Part shown: one piece after another, positions 7,751 to 17,679 of the stretch
Layout: every line of letters begins with the position of its first letter
How positions within the stretch are numbered: the stretch's first letter is position 1
DNA from: Arthrobacter sp. V1I9
Lineage (GTDB): Bacteria; Actinomycetota; Actinomycetes; Actinomycetales; Micrococcaceae
Reading direction: 5' to 3'
DNA length: 64,000 nt
Assembly (NCBI RefSeq): GCF_030817075.1
Contig: NZ_JAUSYU010000001.1
Span: 2,480,001-2,544,000, forward strand
The notes under the pieces: model-generated
Seen by the model: only the letters and a program-made list of their open reading frames with translations
Told to the model about the DNA's origin: nothing
Databases searched by the model: none
Translations under genes and position numbers: made by a program

Positions 7751-8875
7751 TCAGCGCCGTACTGACCAGCGGGTTGCCGCCAGCGCCTGTGCTGTCCGGG
7801 ATGCCGGACTGTCATCGGCGGCGTGGGCCGTCCTGTTGACGGATTGGTGACCGGCGAGGATTTGCCCGGCCGCCAGATCCGCCATCGCGGAGGACGTCTG
7901 GAAGCCATAGCCGCCCTGGCCGGCGAGCCAATAGAAGCCGGGGGCTTCGGCGTCGAATCCGGCCACCGGAACGCCGTCGGCCGCTTCTGTCCGTAACCCC
8001 GTCCAGGCCCGACGGACGTCGGTGATGCCCAGCGTGGTCACCTGGTTCAGCCGGGCCACCAGTCGTTCCACGTCCCCGGGCCGGGGCTTGGCGTCCTCGG
8101 GCCCGCTGGGCACTGTCTCGGACGGCGAGATGAGTACCTCGTCGCCGTCGCGGCGGAAGTAGAACGTGTTGTCCGCCGCGGCCACCATGGGGCTGTGCTC
8201 CGGCAAAGGGCGTTCGACGGCGGCAATCGCCGCGGTGCGCCGGTACGGCTGCAGCCCGAGCTTCTCCACGCCGCTGATGACGGCGAGTTCGTCCGCCCAG
8301 GCACCGGCGGCGTTGACCAGGACGCCCGCCCCGAATGCCTCCATGCCGGCGCCCACCTGCCAGCCGGAGCCGACACGCTGCGCGGAATGGACCCGCGCGC
8401 CCGTCATGATGTCCACCCCGGCGGCCAGCGCGCGTTGCCGGTGGTCCGCCAGCAGCAGGGGCGCGTTGCAGCCAAAGGAGCCGGTATCCAGGCCGGCGGC
8501 CATGAACGAGTCCGGGACCAGTGCCGGGCAGAGTTCCAGCGCCTCGGCGTGGGTGATGGGCTGCATGGAGCCGCTGGCTTCCGCGGCCACCGCCTCCTGA
8601 CTGCCGATCAGCATAAAGCTCCGCGGTGTGAGCACCGGTCCGGGCAGCTCAGCATCGCGGGCTGCGATCAGCTCGAGGGTCCGGACGGTGAGTTCCTGGA
8701 CCACGGGCGGGCCGAAGCTGGGGATGAGCTGGCGGGCGGAGCGGGAGGACGTGTGGTACGCCAGCTCCTGCTCCGCCTCCACCAGTGCCACGCTGCAGTT
8801 GCCGGCCAGGGCCGAGGCCAGGGAAAGCCCGGCGATGCCGCCGCCAACAATCAGGACATCGTAATGTGCTGCCAT
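7751..8875 (-). CDS. FAD-dependent oxidoreductase, D-amino-acid oxidase/glycine oxidase fold
   Basis: The 374-residue protein opens with the dinucleotide-binding fingerprint DVLIVGGGIAGLSLA and ends with the DAO-type closing segment GFYWLAGQGGYGFQTSSAMA. The family oxidises C-N bonds of amino acids, sarcosine or similar amines, or alpha-hydroxy acids. No membrane or signal sequence is seen. It lies between kbl (41 bp upstream) and hutI (11 bp downstream) on one strand, which suggests a role in amino-acid catabolism together with them. The true substrate is unknown. AAGGA lies about 10 nt before the ATG. Confidence 0.85.
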   Translation of the reverse strand: MAAHYDVLIVGGGIAGLSLASALAGNCSVALVEAEQELAYHTSSRSARQLIPSFGPPVVQELTVRTLELIAARDAELPGPVLTPRSFMLIGSQEAVAAEASGSMQPITHAEALELCPALVPDSFMAAGLDTGSFGCNAPLLLADHRQRALAAGVDIMTGARVHSAQRVGSGWQVGAGMEAFGAGVLVNAAGAWADELAVISGVEKLGLQPYRRTAAIAAVERPLPEHSPMVAAADNTFYFRRDGDEVLISPSETVPSGPEDAKPRPGDVERLVARLNQVTTLGITDVRRAWTGLRTEAADGVPVAGFDAEAPGFYWLAGQGGYGFQTSSAMADLAAGQILAGHQSVNRTAHAADDSPASRTAQALAATRWSVRR

Positions 8876-8916
8876 GGCACCATCCTTGCAGAGTCAGGCG
8901 CGGACTGTGGCTGCCC

Positions 8917-10113
8917 TCACGCTGCCACCTCGGCGCGGCTGGCGACGAAGGCACGAACGCACGTTTCGACGTCGTCCGCTGAGTGTGCAGCCGAAAGCTG
9001 CACCCGGATCCTGGCTGCGCCCCGCGGAACCACGGGGAAGCTGAAGGCGGTAACGAAGACGCCGTGCTGCAGCATCCGGTCCGCAACCTTGGCGGCGAGC
9101 ACGGCGTCGCCGAACATCACCGGAACAATGGCATGCTCACCTGGCAGGAGGTCAAAGCCTTCCTCGGTCATCCGGCGGCGGAACAGTGCGGCGTTGTCGA
9201 AGAGTGCGCGGCGCAGGTCCGCCGAGGTTTCCACCAGGTCCAGGGCCTTGATGGTGGCGGCCACGATGGCCGGTGCCAGCGAGTTCGAGAAAAGGTAGGG
9301 CCGGGCCTTCTGCCGGAGCATGGCCACCACTTCCGCGCGGCCGGAGACGTACCCTCCGGATGCCCCGCCCAGTGCCTTGCCGAAGGTGCCGGTGTAGATG
9401 TCCACCCGGTGCGACACCCCGGCGTGCTCCGGCGTGCCGGCCCCGGTTGCTCCCATGAAACCGACAGCGTGCGAGTCGTCCACCATGACCAGGGCGTCGT
9501 GCTTTTCGGCGAGATCGCAGATGGCCTCCAGCGGCGCCAGGTACCCGTCCATGGAGAAGACGCCGTCCGTGACGATAACCTTGCGGCGGGCACCCTTCGC
9601 CTCTACCAGCTTCGCTTCCAGGTCCGCCATGTCCTGGTTGGCGTACCGGTAACGCTGCGCTTTGCACAGGCGGATGCCGTCGATGATGGAGGCATGGTTC
9701 AGGGCGTCCGAGATGATGGCGTCATCCGGTCCGAAGAGGGATTCGAAGACACCGCCGTTGGCGTCAAAGCAGCTGGAGAACAGGATGGTGTCCTCGGTCC
9801 CCAGGAACCGGGAGACGCGGGCTTCGAGTTCCAGGTGCAGGTCCTGGGTGCCGCAGATGAACCGCACGCTGGCCATGCCGAAGCCGCGTTCGTCCATGGC
9901 TGCCTTGGCGGCATTGATGATGTCCGGGTGGTCCGCCAGGCCCAGGTAGTTGTTGGCGCAGAAGTTCAGCACGTTGGCGCCCTGCTGTCCGATGATGCCT
10001 GCAGTGATGTGGCTTGACTGGGGCGAGTTGATGCTGCGTTCGGTCTTGAAGAGTCCCGCAGTGCGGATGTCCTCCAGCTCGGTGCCCAGCTGGTCCTTGA
10101 TCGAGGTGTACAT
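8917..10113 (-). CDS. kbl: Glycine C-acetyltransferase (2-amino-3-ketobutyrate CoA ligase)
   Basis: Kbl splits 2-amino-3-oxobutyrate with CoA into glycine and acetyl-CoA, the second step of threonine breakdown. The 398-residue PLP enzyme is of the alpha-oxoamine synthase family. Lys246 in [10 protein letters not shown] matches the E. coli Kbl lysine, and the [10 protein letters not shown] segment holds the PLP-contacting residues. The reading frame extends 27 codons upstream, but that part overlaps tdh. The ATG at 10111-10113 has AAGGA, which overlaps the tdh stop. The 8-nt gap to tdh shows a two-gene operon supplying the substrate directly. Confidence 0.95.
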   Translation of the reverse strand: MYTSIKDQLGTELEDIRTAGLFKTERSINSPQSSHITAGIIGQQGANVLNFCANNYLGLADHPDIINAAKAAMDERGFGMASVRFICGTQDLHLELEARVSRFLGTEDTILFSSCFDANGGVFESLFGPDDAIISDALNHASIIDGIRLCKAQRYRYANQDMADLEAKLVEAKGARRKVIVTDGVFSMDGYLAPLEAICDLAEKHDALVMVDDSHAVGFMGATGAGTPEHAGVSHRVDIYTGTFGKALGGASGGYVSGRAEVVAMLRQKARPYLFSNSLAPAIVAATIKALDLVETSADLRRALFDNAALFRRRMTEEGFDLLPGEHAIVPVMFGDAVLAAKVADRMLQHGVFVTAFSFPVVPRGAARIRVQLSAAHSADDVETCVRAFVASRAEVAA

Positions 10114-10121
10114 GGTGTTCC

Positions 10122-11168
10122 TTAGAGTTGGGTCCAGTCGAGGACAACTTTTCCGCCTGCGCCGCTGCGGGCAAGGTCGAAGCCCTTCTCCCACTGGGTG
10201 GCAGGGAGCGTATCAGTAACGACGGCGGAGACGCCCGCATGCAGCGCGGGGTTGGACGAGAGCATGGCGCTCATGGCGTACCAGGTCTCGTACATTTCGC
10301 GGCCGTAGATGCCTTTGAGCGTGAGCATGTGGGTCACCACCTTGCCCCAGTCGATGGTGATGTCCTGGCTGGGCAGGCCCAGCATGGCGATCCGGCCGCC
10401 GTGATTCATGTTGTCAATCATCTCCGGCAGGGCGGTGGGGTGGCCGGACATTTCCATCCCGATGTCAAAACCTTCGCGCATGCCCAGTTCGCGCTGGGCG
10501 TCGCGGACGCGGGTGGTTGAGACGTCGATGGCAAGGTCTGCACCGAGCTGCCGGGCAAGGTCCAGGCGGGGCTTCGAGACGTCAGTGATGGCGATCTTGC
10601 GTGCGCCGGCATGGCGTGCCACGGCGATGGCCATCAGCCCGATGGGGCCGGCACCGGTAATCAGGACATCCTCGCCTACCAGCGGGAAGCTCAGGGCGGT
10701 GTGGACTGCATTGCCGAAGGGGTCGAAGATGGCGCCGAGCTCAGGAGTGACGGAAGGGTCATGATGGACCCACACGTTGGTTTCCGGGATGACCACGTAC
10801 TCCGCGAACGCACCGTCCCGCTGCACGCCCACGCTGACCGTGTGGATGCACATCTGCCGGCGGCCGGCGCGGCAATTCCGGCAGATCCCGCAGACCACGT
10901 GGCCCTCACCGGAGACCCGGTCACCGACTTTGACGTCGCGAACGTCCTCACCAATTTCCACCACTTCACCGTAGAACTCATGCCCGGGAATGAGGGGGGC
11001 TTCGATAATCCCCTGCGCCCACGAGTCCCAGGACTGGATGTGCAGGTCCGTACCGCAGATCCCGGTGGTCATAACCCGGATCTTCACGTCGGCAGGGCCC
11101 GCCACCGGTTCGGGGCGGTCCACCAGTTCGAAGCCGGCCTGTGGGCCCGGCTTATACAAAGCCTTCAT
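10122..11168 (-). CDS. tdh: L-threonine 3-dehydrogenase
   Basis: Tdh oxidises L-threonine with NAD+ to 2-amino-3-oxobutyrate. The 348-residue zinc-dependent medium-chain dehydrogenase shows catalytic Cys38 (GICGTDLHI), the [12 protein letters not shown] motif, and structural-zinc cysteines 93, 96, 99 and 107. The Rossmann motif [10 protein letters not shown] follows. I chose the ATG at 11166-11168 after GAGGAAG; the frame is open 17 codons farther but lacks a site there. It is first in the run tdh-kbl and faces a divergent LysR regulator across 131 bp, which probably controls it. Confidence 0.95.
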   Translation of the reverse strand: MKALYKPGPQAGFELVDRPEPVAGPADVKIRVMTTGICGTDLHIQSWDSWAQGIIEAPLIPGHEFYGEVVEIGEDVRDVKVGDRVSGEGHVVCGICRNCRAGRRQMCIHTVSVGVQRDGAFAEYVVIPETNVWVHHDPSVTPELGAIFDPFGNAVHTALSFPLVGEDVLITGAGPIGLMAIAVARHAGARKIAITDVSKPRLDLARQLGADLAIDVSTTRVRDAQRELGMREGFDIGMEMSGHPTALPEMIDNMNHGGRIAMLGLPSQDITIDWGKVVTHMLTLKGIYGREMYETWYAMSAMLSSNPALHAGVSAVVTDTLPATQWEKGFDLARSGAGGKVVLDWTQL

Positions 11169-11299
11169 CGGCTTCCTCACTCCTCGTATTGCGTCGTCGG
11201 CAGCTGCTGCCCTCCTCATTACAGCGAGGAAGAAGATTTAGCACAACCGTTATTTTCTCAATCAACGATGTAGTGATAGCTAATGGTTAAGCTGGAGAA
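11169..11299. promoter_or_regulatory. Divergent tdh / LysR promoter region
   Basis: This 131-bp space must hold promoters for tdh (minus) and the LysR gene (plus). TAAGCT (11288-11293) is exactly 6 nt before the LysR GTG, a probable -10 of a leaderless transcript. The AT-rich stretch 11236-11290 is where a LysR dimer would be expected; I did not find one clear T-N11-A site that stands out. Confidence 0.5.
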
Positions 11300-12211
11300 G
11301 TGGAGATACACCAGCTTGAAATTCTGCGTGAACTCGGGGCGCTTGGCAGCGTCAAGGCGGTGGCCGACACGCTGATGGTCACCCCTTCGGCCGTGTCCCA
11401 GCAGTTGGCACTCCTGCAGCGGACGGTGGAGGTGCCGCTGACGCGCAAGGAGGGCCGGAACCTGGTGCTCACCGAGGCAGGCCAGGTGCTGGCCGACGCC
11501 GGGGCCGCCGTCGTCAGTGCCATGGCGGACGCCAGGGGTGCCATCGGGAGCTACCACGGCACCCCGGCCGGCAGGGTCACCCTGTCCGGCTTCCACAGCG
11601 TGGGGCAGGCGGTGTTTGCTCCGCTCGCGAGGATCCTGGATGCGCCGGGACAGCCGCGTATCGAGCTTTCCGATGAGGACGTGGCCCAGCAGGACTTCCC
11701 CGCCCTTACCGCCCGCTATGACCTGGTGCTGGCCCACCGCATGGACCACAGCCCCCGGTGGCCTGCGGAGCGCGTTACGGTGATTCCCCTCGCCCACGAA
11801 CCCCTCGACGTGGCGCTGCCCGCCGGCCACCCCCTGGCAGGGAAGCCGGCCGTGACAGCGGACGACGTCGGCGGGGAGGCCTGGGTGACCAGCCACACCG
11901 GCTACTCCCCCGCGGATGTGTTGTCCGCCGTCGCCGCCGTGTCCAGCCGCGAGCTCAACATCGTGCACCGGATCAACGACTATTCCACGGTTGCGGCGCT
12001 GGTTGCCGCGGGCGGAGTGGTGGGGCTGCTGCCGCGGTACACCGCCGGGCCGGTACTCAACCCGGACATTGTGCTGCGGCCCCTGGAAGGGATCAGCACG
12101 CGGCGCCGGATCGACCTGCTGGCACGGCCCGAGAACCTGAAGCGCCGTTCCGTCACGATCGTCTCCGAGGCTCTCCAGGGCATCATGGCCGGCCTGGTGG
12201 AACGCGGCTGA
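11300..12211 (+). CDS. LysR-family transcriptional regulator
   Basis: The 303-residue protein has an N-terminal LysR helix-turn-helix (about residues 1-60, GSVKAVADTLMVTPSAVSQQ) and a periplasmic-binding-protein-like effector domain from about residue 90. It begins with GTG without a properly spaced ribosome site. TAAGCT 6 nt upstream suggests transcription starts at or next to the GTG. It is divergent from tdh-kbl, the classic arrangement for a regulator of the neighbouring operon, so control of threonine catabolism is the working guess. The effector is unknown. Confidence 0.88.
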   Translation: MEIHQLEILRELGALGSVKAVADTLMVTPSAVSQQLALLQRTVEVPLTRKEGRNLVLTEAGQVLADAGAAVVSAMADARGAIGSYHGTPAGRVTLSGFHSVGQAVFAPLARILDAPGQPRIELSDEDVAQQDFPALTARYDLVLAHRMDHSPRWPAERVTVIPLAHEPLDVALPAGHPLAGKPAVTADDVGGEAWVTSHTGYSPADVLSAVAAVSSRELNIVHRINDYSTVAALVAAGGVVGLLPRYTAGPVLNPDIVLRPLEGISTRRRIDLLARPENLKRRSVTIVSEALQGIMAGLVERG

Positions 12212-12444
12212 CCCCACCTGCGTAGCGCCAAGGGTCGTTGCGGACGTCCAACACGACTGCCGCTCCGGGCTTAAGGCCCTTGCCGGCGTCGGGCACTGCG
12301 GAAGAGCCGCCCGCAGCTGCCGCCGGCACCTACCTAACCTTCGTTTCGGCATTGGCGGCGTAGGTGCGCGAGTAGTAGGGCGGGCAGTCGCCATGGCACA
12401 CGAGTAGTCGGCGGCTTGTGGGACGCGAGTACTGCTTAACCCGA
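12212..12444. other. Non-coding space between LysR gene and palindromic element
   Basis: I see no supported gene here. The stretch holds three loosely repeated CGAGTA words (about 12370, 12404 and 12426) and no clear promoter. It may be decayed sequence or the 3' regions of the two convergent transcription units. Confidence 0.5.
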
Positions 12445-12504
12445 AACTGGGTCGCAGTAGATGCCGTTATGAGCACTCAAAACGGCATTAACTGCGACCC
12501 AGTT
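12445..12504. repeat. 60-bp palindromic element after gatB (copy A)
   Basis: Two 24-bp arms (12445-12468 and 12481-12504) pair with two mismatches around a 12-nt loop. The element begins AACTGGGTCGCAG and ends CTGCGACCCAGTT. It lies 10 bp beyond the gatB stop on the minus strand. Part of it is clearly related to another hairpin at 62523-62585: 18 of 24 bases match from GGTCGCA onward, and both share CTCAAAACG after the loop. It may serve as a gatB terminator, but the resemblance to the distant copy points to a dispersed repeat family. Confidence 0.75.
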
Positions 12505-12513
12505 GGGGCGAAC

Positions 12514-14022
12514 TTAGGCGGTGACGCCCAGCTTTTCCAGGATCAGTTCCTTGACGCGGCCGGCGTCGGCCTGGCCGCGGGTGGCCTTCATGACCCCGCC
12601 CACGATCGCGCCGATGGCCTGGACCTTGCCGCCCCGGATCTTTTCGGCGACGTCGGGCTGCGCAGCGAGTGCAGCGTCAATCGCTTCGAGCAGGGGCCCG
12701 TCGTCGGAGACCACGGCCAGGCCGCGCTTCTCCACGATTTCAGCCGGGGTGCCTTCGCCGGCGAGCACGCCGTCCAGTACCTCGGAGGCCATTTTGTTGT
12801 TGATCTTGCCGCCTTCCACCATGCGTGACAGCTCCACGATGGTGGCGGGCTGGACGCCCAGCTGGCCGGGGTCAACGTCGGCGTTCTTGGCGCGGCCCAC
12901 GATCTCGCCCATCCACCACTTGCGGGCCACGGAAGCCGATGCACCGGCGGCGATGGTTTCCTCGATCTCGTCCATCACGCCGGCGTTCACCACGTCGCGG
13001 AATTCGAGGTCCGAGTAGCCCCAGTCGGCCTGCAGGCGCTTGCGGCGGGCGGCCGGCGGCTCAGGCAGGGTGGCCCGGAGCTCCTCGACCCACTCGCGCG
13101 ACGGAACAACAGGGACAAGGTCCGGTTCGGGGAAGTAGCGGTAATCGTCGGCGTCGGACTTTGCCCTGCCCGACGTGGTGGTGCGGGTGTCCTCGTGCCA
13201 GTGGCGGGTTTCCTGGATGACCGGCTCGCCGGCGTCCAGGACGGCAGCGTGGCGCTGGATCTCGTAGCGGACGGCGTGTTCGACGGCGCGCAGCGAGTTA
13301 ACGTTCTTGGTCTCGGAGCGGATGCCGAACCGTTCCCGGCCGTGCGGGCGGAGCGAGACGTTCGCATCGCAGCGCACGTTGCCGCGCTCCATTTTGGCAT
13401 CGGACACACCCAGGTTCTTGACGATCTCCCGGACCGCTGCCACGTAGGCCTTGGCCAGTTCGGGCGCGCGGGAACCGGCACCCTCGATCGGCTTGGTGAC
13501 GATCTCCACCAGCGGAACCCCGGCTCGGTTGTAGTCCACCAGCGAGAAGTCCGCACCCTGGATACGGCCCGTAGCACCGCCCATGTGGGTCAGCTTCCCG
13601 GCGTCCTCTTCCATGTGGGCGCGCTCGATCTCGACCCGGAACACGGTGCCGTCAGAGAGTTCGATGTCCAGGTAGCCGTCGTACGCGATGGGTTCGTCGT
13701 ACTGGGAGGTCTGGAAGTTCTTGGGGGTGTCCGGGTAAAAGTAGTTTTTCCGGGCGAAGCGGCAGGACTCGGCGATCTTGCAGTTGAGCGCAAGGCCGAT
13801 CTTGATCGAGGACTCGATGGCAGCCTTGTTCACCACGGGCAGGACACCGGGCATGCCCAGGTCCACCTCGTTGACGTTGGTGTTGGGCTCGTCACCGAAA
13901 ACGTTGGGGGCGGAGGAGAACATCTTGGTCTTGGTGTTGAGCTCCACGTGGACCTCGAACCCCAGGACGGGATCGTATTTCTCCATCGCCTCTTCGAAGC
14001 TCAGGATTGCGTCAGTGTTCAT
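12514..14022 (-). CDS. gatB: Asp-tRNA(Asn)/Glu-tRNA(Gln) amidotransferase subunit B
   Basis: GatB binds the mischarged tRNA and activates its side-chain carboxylate in the GatCAB complex, which makes Gln-tRNA and/or Asn-tRNA. The 502-residue protein is full length. Its cradle domain carries [15 protein letters not shown] near residue 19 and the [27 protein letters not shown] block. The C-terminal YqeY-like tail domain that contacts the tRNA elbow ends with [13 protein letters not shown]. Its ATG overlaps the gatA stop by one base (TAATG), so translation is coupled. A long palindrome follows the gene. Confidence 0.97.
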   Translation of the reverse strand: MNTDAILSFEEAMEKYDPVLGFEVHVELNTKTKMFSSAPNVFGDEPNTNVNEVDLGMPGVLPVVNKAAIESSIKIGLALNCKIAESCRFARKNYFYPDTPKNFQTSQYDEPIAYDGYLDIELSDGTVFRVEIERAHMEEDAGKLTHMGGATGRIQGADFSLVDYNRAGVPLVEIVTKPIEGAGSRAPELAKAYVAAVREIVKNLGVSDAKMERGNVRCDANVSLRPHGRERFGIRSETKNVNSLRAVEHAVRYEIQRHAAVLDAGEPVIQETRHWHEDTRTTTSGRAKSDADDYRYFPEPDLVPVVPSREWVEELRATLPEPPAARRKRLQADWGYSDLEFRDVVNAGVMDEIEETIAAGASASVARKWWMGEIVGRAKNADVDPGQLGVQPATIVELSRMVEGGKINNKMASEVLDGVLAGEGTPAEIVEKRGLAVVSDDGPLLEAIDAALAAQPDVAEKIRGGKVQAIGAIVGGVMKATRGQADAGRVKELILEKLGVTA

Positions 14023-15578
14023 TATTTTGCCTCCTTGGCTTCGACGAGCTCACCCAGTTCCGGGGCCTGCGCCAGCAGCGGGCCGCCCCACCTGGCCTCA
14101 AGCAGCGACTCCAGCACGGCGCCCACACGGTACAGGCGGGCGTCTTCCCGGGCAGGGGCCAACAGCTGGATGCCTACGGGGAGCCCGTCCTCGTCCGCGA
14201 GACCGCCCGGCAGGGACAGGCCCGGGACGCCGGCGAGGTTGGCGGGGATGGTGGCGACGTCGTTGAGGTACATGGCCAGCGGATCGTCCAGCTTCTCGCC
14301 GAGACGGAAAGCGGTGGTGGGGGCAGTGGGCGAAATCAGGACGTCAGCCACGGTGAAGGCGGCCTCGAAGTCACGCTGCACGAGGGTGCGGACCTTCTGT
14401 GCCGAGCCGTAGTAGGCGTCGTAGTAGCCGGCGGACAGCGCGTAGGTGCCCAGGATGATGCGGCGCTTGACTTCGTCGCCGAAGCCGGCGGCACGGGTGG
14501 CACCCATCACGCGTTCGATGGTCATGGGACCGTCTTCGGGGAGGACCCGCAGGCCGTAGCGGACGCCGTCGAACTTGGCGAGGTTGGAGGACGCCTCGGA
14601 GGGCATGATCAGGTAGTAGGCCCCCAGCGCGTACTGGAAGTTGGGGCAGGACACCTCAACGATTTCGGCGCCGGCATCCTTGAGGAGCTCCAGGGAGTCG
14701 TTGAAGCGGTTTTCGACGCCGGCCTGGTAGCCCTCGCCGTGCAGCTCCTTGATGATGCCGATCCGCATGCCCTCAACGTGGCCCGTCTTCGCGGCAGCCA
14801 CGAGGTCTGCCAGCGGGTCGGCGAGGGAGGTGGAGTCCCGGGGATCGTGCCCGCCGATGACCTCGTGCAGGAGGGCTGAGTCCAGGACCGTGCGGGAAAC
14901 AGGACCGATCTGGTCCAACGAGGACGCCATGGCAATGGCGCCGTAGCGGGACACACTGCCGTAGGTGGGCTTCACGCCCACGGTGCCGGTGACGGCGCCG
15001 GGCTGGCGGATGGACCCGCCGGTGTCGGTTCCGAGGGCAAGGGGCGCCTCGAAGGCGGCGACGGCCGCAGCGGACCCGCCGCCGGAGCCGCCCGGGATCC
15101 GGTCCAGGTCCCACGGGTTGCGGGTCGGCCCGTAGGCGGAGTGCTCAGTGGAGGAGCCCATGGCGAACTCGTCGAGGTTGGTTTTGCCCAGGATGGGCAT
15201 CTTCGCCGCGCGCAGGCGTTCGACGACGGTGGCGTCGTAGGGGCTGTGCCAGCCCTCGAGGATTTTGGAGCCTGCCGTGGTGGGCTGGCCCACCGTGACG
15301 ATGAGGTCCTTGACGGCGATGGGGACGCCGGCCAGGACGTGCAGGGCGTCAGCCTCGGCGCCACCGGCGGCGCGGATGGCGTCCACCTCGGCGGCGACGG
15401 CGAGCGCTTCCCCGGCGTTGACGTGCAGGAAGGCGTTGACGCCGCGTTCGCCGCCGTCTACTGCCGCGATCCGGTCAAGGTACGCCTGGGTGACCTCGAC
15501 GGAGGTGACCTCGCCGGCGGCCAGCTTTTCGGCCAGCCTGGCGGCGGAGAGGCGGATGAGTTCGTTGGTGTCAGTCAT
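14022..15578 (-). CDS. gatA: Asp-tRNA(Asn)/Glu-tRNA(Gln) amidotransferase subunit A
   Basis: GatA is the glutaminase subunit of GatCAB and releases ammonia from glutamine for transfer to the activated tRNA. The 518-residue protein carries the amidase signature: the catalytic lysine in [10 protein letters not shown], the [13 protein letters not shown] serine loop and the [17 protein letters not shown] block with the nucleophilic serine. The cis-Ser-Ser-Lys triad layout is therefore intact. It starts 2 nt after the gatC stop and overlaps gatB, so all three subunits come from one message. Confidence 0.97.
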   Translation of the reverse strand: MTDTNELIRLSAARLAEKLAAGEVTSVEVTQAYLDRIAAVDGGERGVNAFLHVNAGEALAVAAEVDAIRAAGGAEADALHVLAGVPIAVKDLIVTVGQPTTAGSKILEGWHSPYDATVVERLRAAKMPILGKTNLDEFAMGSSTEHSAYGPTRNPWDLDRIPGGSGGGSAAAVAAFEAPLALGTDTGGSIRQPGAVTGTVGVKPTYGSVSRYGAIAMASSLDQIGPVSRTVLDSALLHEVIGGHDPRDSTSLADPLADLVAAAKTGHVEGMRIGIIKELHGEGYQAGVENRFNDSLELLKDAGAEIVEVSCPNFQYALGAYYLIMPSEASSNLAKFDGVRYGLRVLPEDGPMTIERVMGATRAAGFGDEVKRRIILGTYALSAGYYDAYYGSAQKVRTLVQRDFEAAFTVADVLISPTAPTTAFRLGEKLDDPLAMYLNDVATIPANLAGVPGLSLPGGLADEDGLPVGIQLLAPAREDARLYRVGAVLESLLEARWGGPLLAQAPELGELVEAKEAK

Positions 15579-15580
15579 GC

Positions 15581-15877
15581 TTATGCCTCATCCAGGATTG
15601 CCGGGACCTTGAAACGGTTGTCGTCGGAGTCCGGTGCGCCGGAGAGCGCCTGCTCCGCAGTGAAGGTGTGTCCCACAACGTCCTCGCGGAACACGTTGTT
15701 CAGCGGGATGGGGTGGGACGTCGCCGGGACGTCATCACCGGCAGCTTCGCTCACGGACTTGACCGAATCAACGATGACCGCGAGTTCTCCGGCCATCCTG
15801 TCCAGCTCTTGGGCACTCATCTCAATGTGAGCGAGCCGCGCGAGGTGCGCGACGTCGTCACGGTTGATCGCAGCCAT
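15581..15877 (-). CDS. gatC: Asp-tRNA(Asn)/Glu-tRNA(Gln) amidotransferase subunit C
   Basis: GatC is the small belt subunit that holds GatA and GatB together. The 98-residue sequence starts [20 protein letters not shown], typical of the family, and ends with the [12 protein letters not shown] tail. The frame is open upstream to about 16096, but the ATG at 15875-15877 has GGGGAG 4 nt away and gives the family length. A likely -10 (TAGAAT on the minus strand, 15916-15921) lies about 40 bp upstream, so this is the first gene of gatCAB. Confidence 0.95.
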   Translation of the reverse strand: MAAINRDDVAHLARLAHIEMSAQELDRMAGELAVIVDSVKSVSEAAGDDVPATSHPIPLNNVFREDVVGHTFTAEQALSGAPDSDDNRFKVPAILDEA

Positions 15878-15936
15878 GGATCTCCCCTGCAAAGTTTGAA
15901 TTGATTTTCCGGTCCATTCTAGTGGGGAAACGACGA

Positions 15937-15974
15937 TGCCCGTCTGACATCCCCCAGCGGGCGTCAGACGGGCA
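15937..15974 (-). terminator. Hairpin after the CitMHS gene
   Basis: TGCCCGTCTGAC (15937-15948) pairs perfectly with GTCAGACGGGCA (15963-15974) around a 14-nt loop. It lies about 50 bp beyond the citrate-carrier stop and just upstream of the gatC promoter, where it would insulate the two units. It lacks a T-tract. Confidence 0.6.
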
Positions 15975-16023
15975 CCTTCATACCGGGCTCCGGACCATAG
16001 GGCAGGACCACGGCAGCTACAGA

Positions 16024-17496
16024 CTAGCCGATACCGATGGCTCCGGTCAGCACGCCAATTCCCAGCATGACCAGGGACACTACGGCGCTGCGCCACAGGA
16101 CTTTCTTGTGGTGGTCGCCGAGGTCCACCTTGGCCAGGGACACCAGGAGCAGGATGGCCGGTACCAGCGGGCTCTGCATGTGGAACGGCTGGCCGGTGAT
16201 GGAGGCGCGGGCCATTTCGGCGGCGCTGATGCCGTAGTGGCCGGCAGTCTCGCTCAGGACGGGGAGGACGCCGAAGTAGAAGGCGTCATTGCTCATAAAG
16301 AACGTCATCGGGATGCTGAGGACGCCGGTGATGACGGCCATGAACGGGCCCATGCTGGACGGGATGATCTGTACCAGCCACGCGGACATTGCTTCCACCA
16401 TGCCGGTGCCGGTGAGGACGCCGGTCAGGACGGCGGCGGCCATAACCATGCTGACCACGGCAACGATCGACGGCGCGTGGGCCACGATCTGTGCGGCCTG
16501 GTCCTTGACGTGCGGGAAGTTCACCAGCAGGGCGATGGCGGAACCCACCATAAAGACGTACGGCAGGGGCACGAGGTCGGCGATGAGCATGCCCATCACG
16601 GCCACGGTGAGGCCCAGGTTGAACCACTGCAGCTTGGGGCGGAGCGTCTTGCGGTTGGGGTCCAATGCGGTATCAGCCATGGCGGTGTGGTTGTCATCAA
16701 CAAGGGTCTCTGTGCGTTCCAGCACAGCCACGCCAGTGGAGGGCGCTGAACCGTCGACGGCGGGGCCTCCCGTTGCGGGAACAAATGAGGTACCGCGTGC
16801 GCCGCCGGCCGAACCACCGGCGGGAGTGCCGCCGTCGAACGCTTCTGCCGTGTCAGGGACACCCCAGATTTCGGGCTGCGTGGCCCGCAGGCGGTTGCGC
16901 TCCTGCAGGCCGAGCAGCCAGGCGAAGGCCAGGACGACGGCGATGCCCGCGAGGAGGGACGGAAGCATCGGGACAAAGACTTCGTTGACGTCGATTTTGA
17001 GGGCGCTGGCGGCGCGGGCGGTGGGGCCGCCCCACGGCACGATGTTCATGGTGCCGTTGGCCAAGCCGGCCACGCAAGTGAGGACCACGGGGCTCATTTT
17101 CAGCCGGAGGTAGATGGGCAGCATGGCCGCGGTAGTGAGGATGAAGGTGGTGGAGCCGTCGCCGTCCAGTGACACTGCGGCCGCGAGGATGGCGGTGCCC
17201 AGGACCACCTTGGCGGGGTCGTTGCCCAGCTTGCGGAGGATGAACCGGACCAGCGGGTCAAAAAGCCCCACGTCGATCATCAGTCCGAAGTAGATGATGG
17301 CGAACATCAGCAGGGCTGCCGTGGACGTCATGGCCTTCATGGAATCCATGACCATGTCGCCAATGCCAAGGCCTGCACCGGCAAAAAGACCAAAAACGGT
17401 GGGGACGATGATCAACGCCAGCACTGGCGTCAACTTCTTCGTCATGATCAGCACCATGAATACCGCGATCATTGCGAATCCAAGTATTACCAGCAC
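16024..17496 (-). CDS. CitMHS-family citrate (metal-citrate) transporter
   Basis: The 490-residue integral membrane protein belongs to CitMHS (citrate-Mg2+:H+ or citrate-Ca2+:H+ symporters). It has about 12 hydrophobic segments, the first directly at the N-terminus (LVILGFAMIAVFMVLIM). The family motif SLDGDGSTTFILTTAAMLP and the NIVPWGGPTARAASAL block are present. A loop around residues 235-300 is polar and low complexity. I chose the GTG at 17494-17496 behind AAGGAG at a 6-nt spacing; the frame is open 31 codons farther without a site. It is divergent from a CitA/CitB-like two-component system, which very likely induces it when citrate is present. Confidence 0.93.
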   Translation of the reverse strand: MLVILGFAMIAVFMVLIMTKKLTPVLALIIVPTVFGLFAGAGLGIGDMVMDSMKAMTSTAALLMFAIIYFGLMIDVGLFDPLVRFILRKLGNDPAKVVLGTAILAAAVSLDGDGSTTFILTTAAMLPIYLRLKMSPVVLTCVAGLANGTMNIVPWGGPTARAASALKIDVNEVFVPMLPSLLAGIAVVLAFAWLLGLQERNRLRATQPEIWGVPDTAEAFDGGTPAGGSAGGARGTSFVPATGGPAVDGSAPSTGVAVLERTETLVDDNHTAMADTALDPNRKTLRPKLQWFNLGLTVAVMGMLIADLVPLPYVFMVGSAIALLVNFPHVKDQAAQIVAHAPSIVAVVSMVMAAAVLTGVLTGTGMVEAMSAWLVQIIPSSMGPFMAVITGVLSIPMTFFMSNDAFYFGVLPVLSETAGHYGISAAEMARASITGQPFHMQSPLVPAILLLVSLAKVDLGDHHKKVLWRSAVVSLVMLGIGVLTGAIGIG

Positions 17497-17679
17497 GGCC
17501 GGCTCCTTCTTTGTGAACAGCGGCACAGCGGTGTGACGCGTGCTACAGACTGTAGGGTGGTGGCCGTCACGGCCGTGCCTTTGGCTCAATTGATTGGCAT
17601 ACTGCTTATTGCGAGCATTCTGCTCATTCTGCTCATCACCCCCGCGAGCTCCCGCCAGCCACCCGGATCAAGGAGGATC
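17497..17679. promoter_or_regulatory. Divergent citrate-carrier / two-component control region
   Basis: Two odd-centred palindromes lie here: CTACAG-A-CTGTAG (17543-17555) and GGCCGT-C-ACGGCC (17562-17574). A 9-bp tandem repeat CATTCTGCT x2 (17616-17633) follows. These are the best candidates for binding of the neighbouring CitB-like regulator. The last part is also an open frame, joined to the kinase gene, that encodes a short hydrophobic stretch. Confidence 0.5.

Noticed and set aside
11258-12394. Long antisense frame over the LysR gene reaching into the intergenic space
   Set aside because: It only mirrors the LysR codons, lacks a ribosome site and shows no recognisable domain.
15578-16096. 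N-terminal extension of GatC up to 16096
   Set aside because: The extension crosses the promoter and a terminator, and the shorter form has the family length and a good ribosome site.
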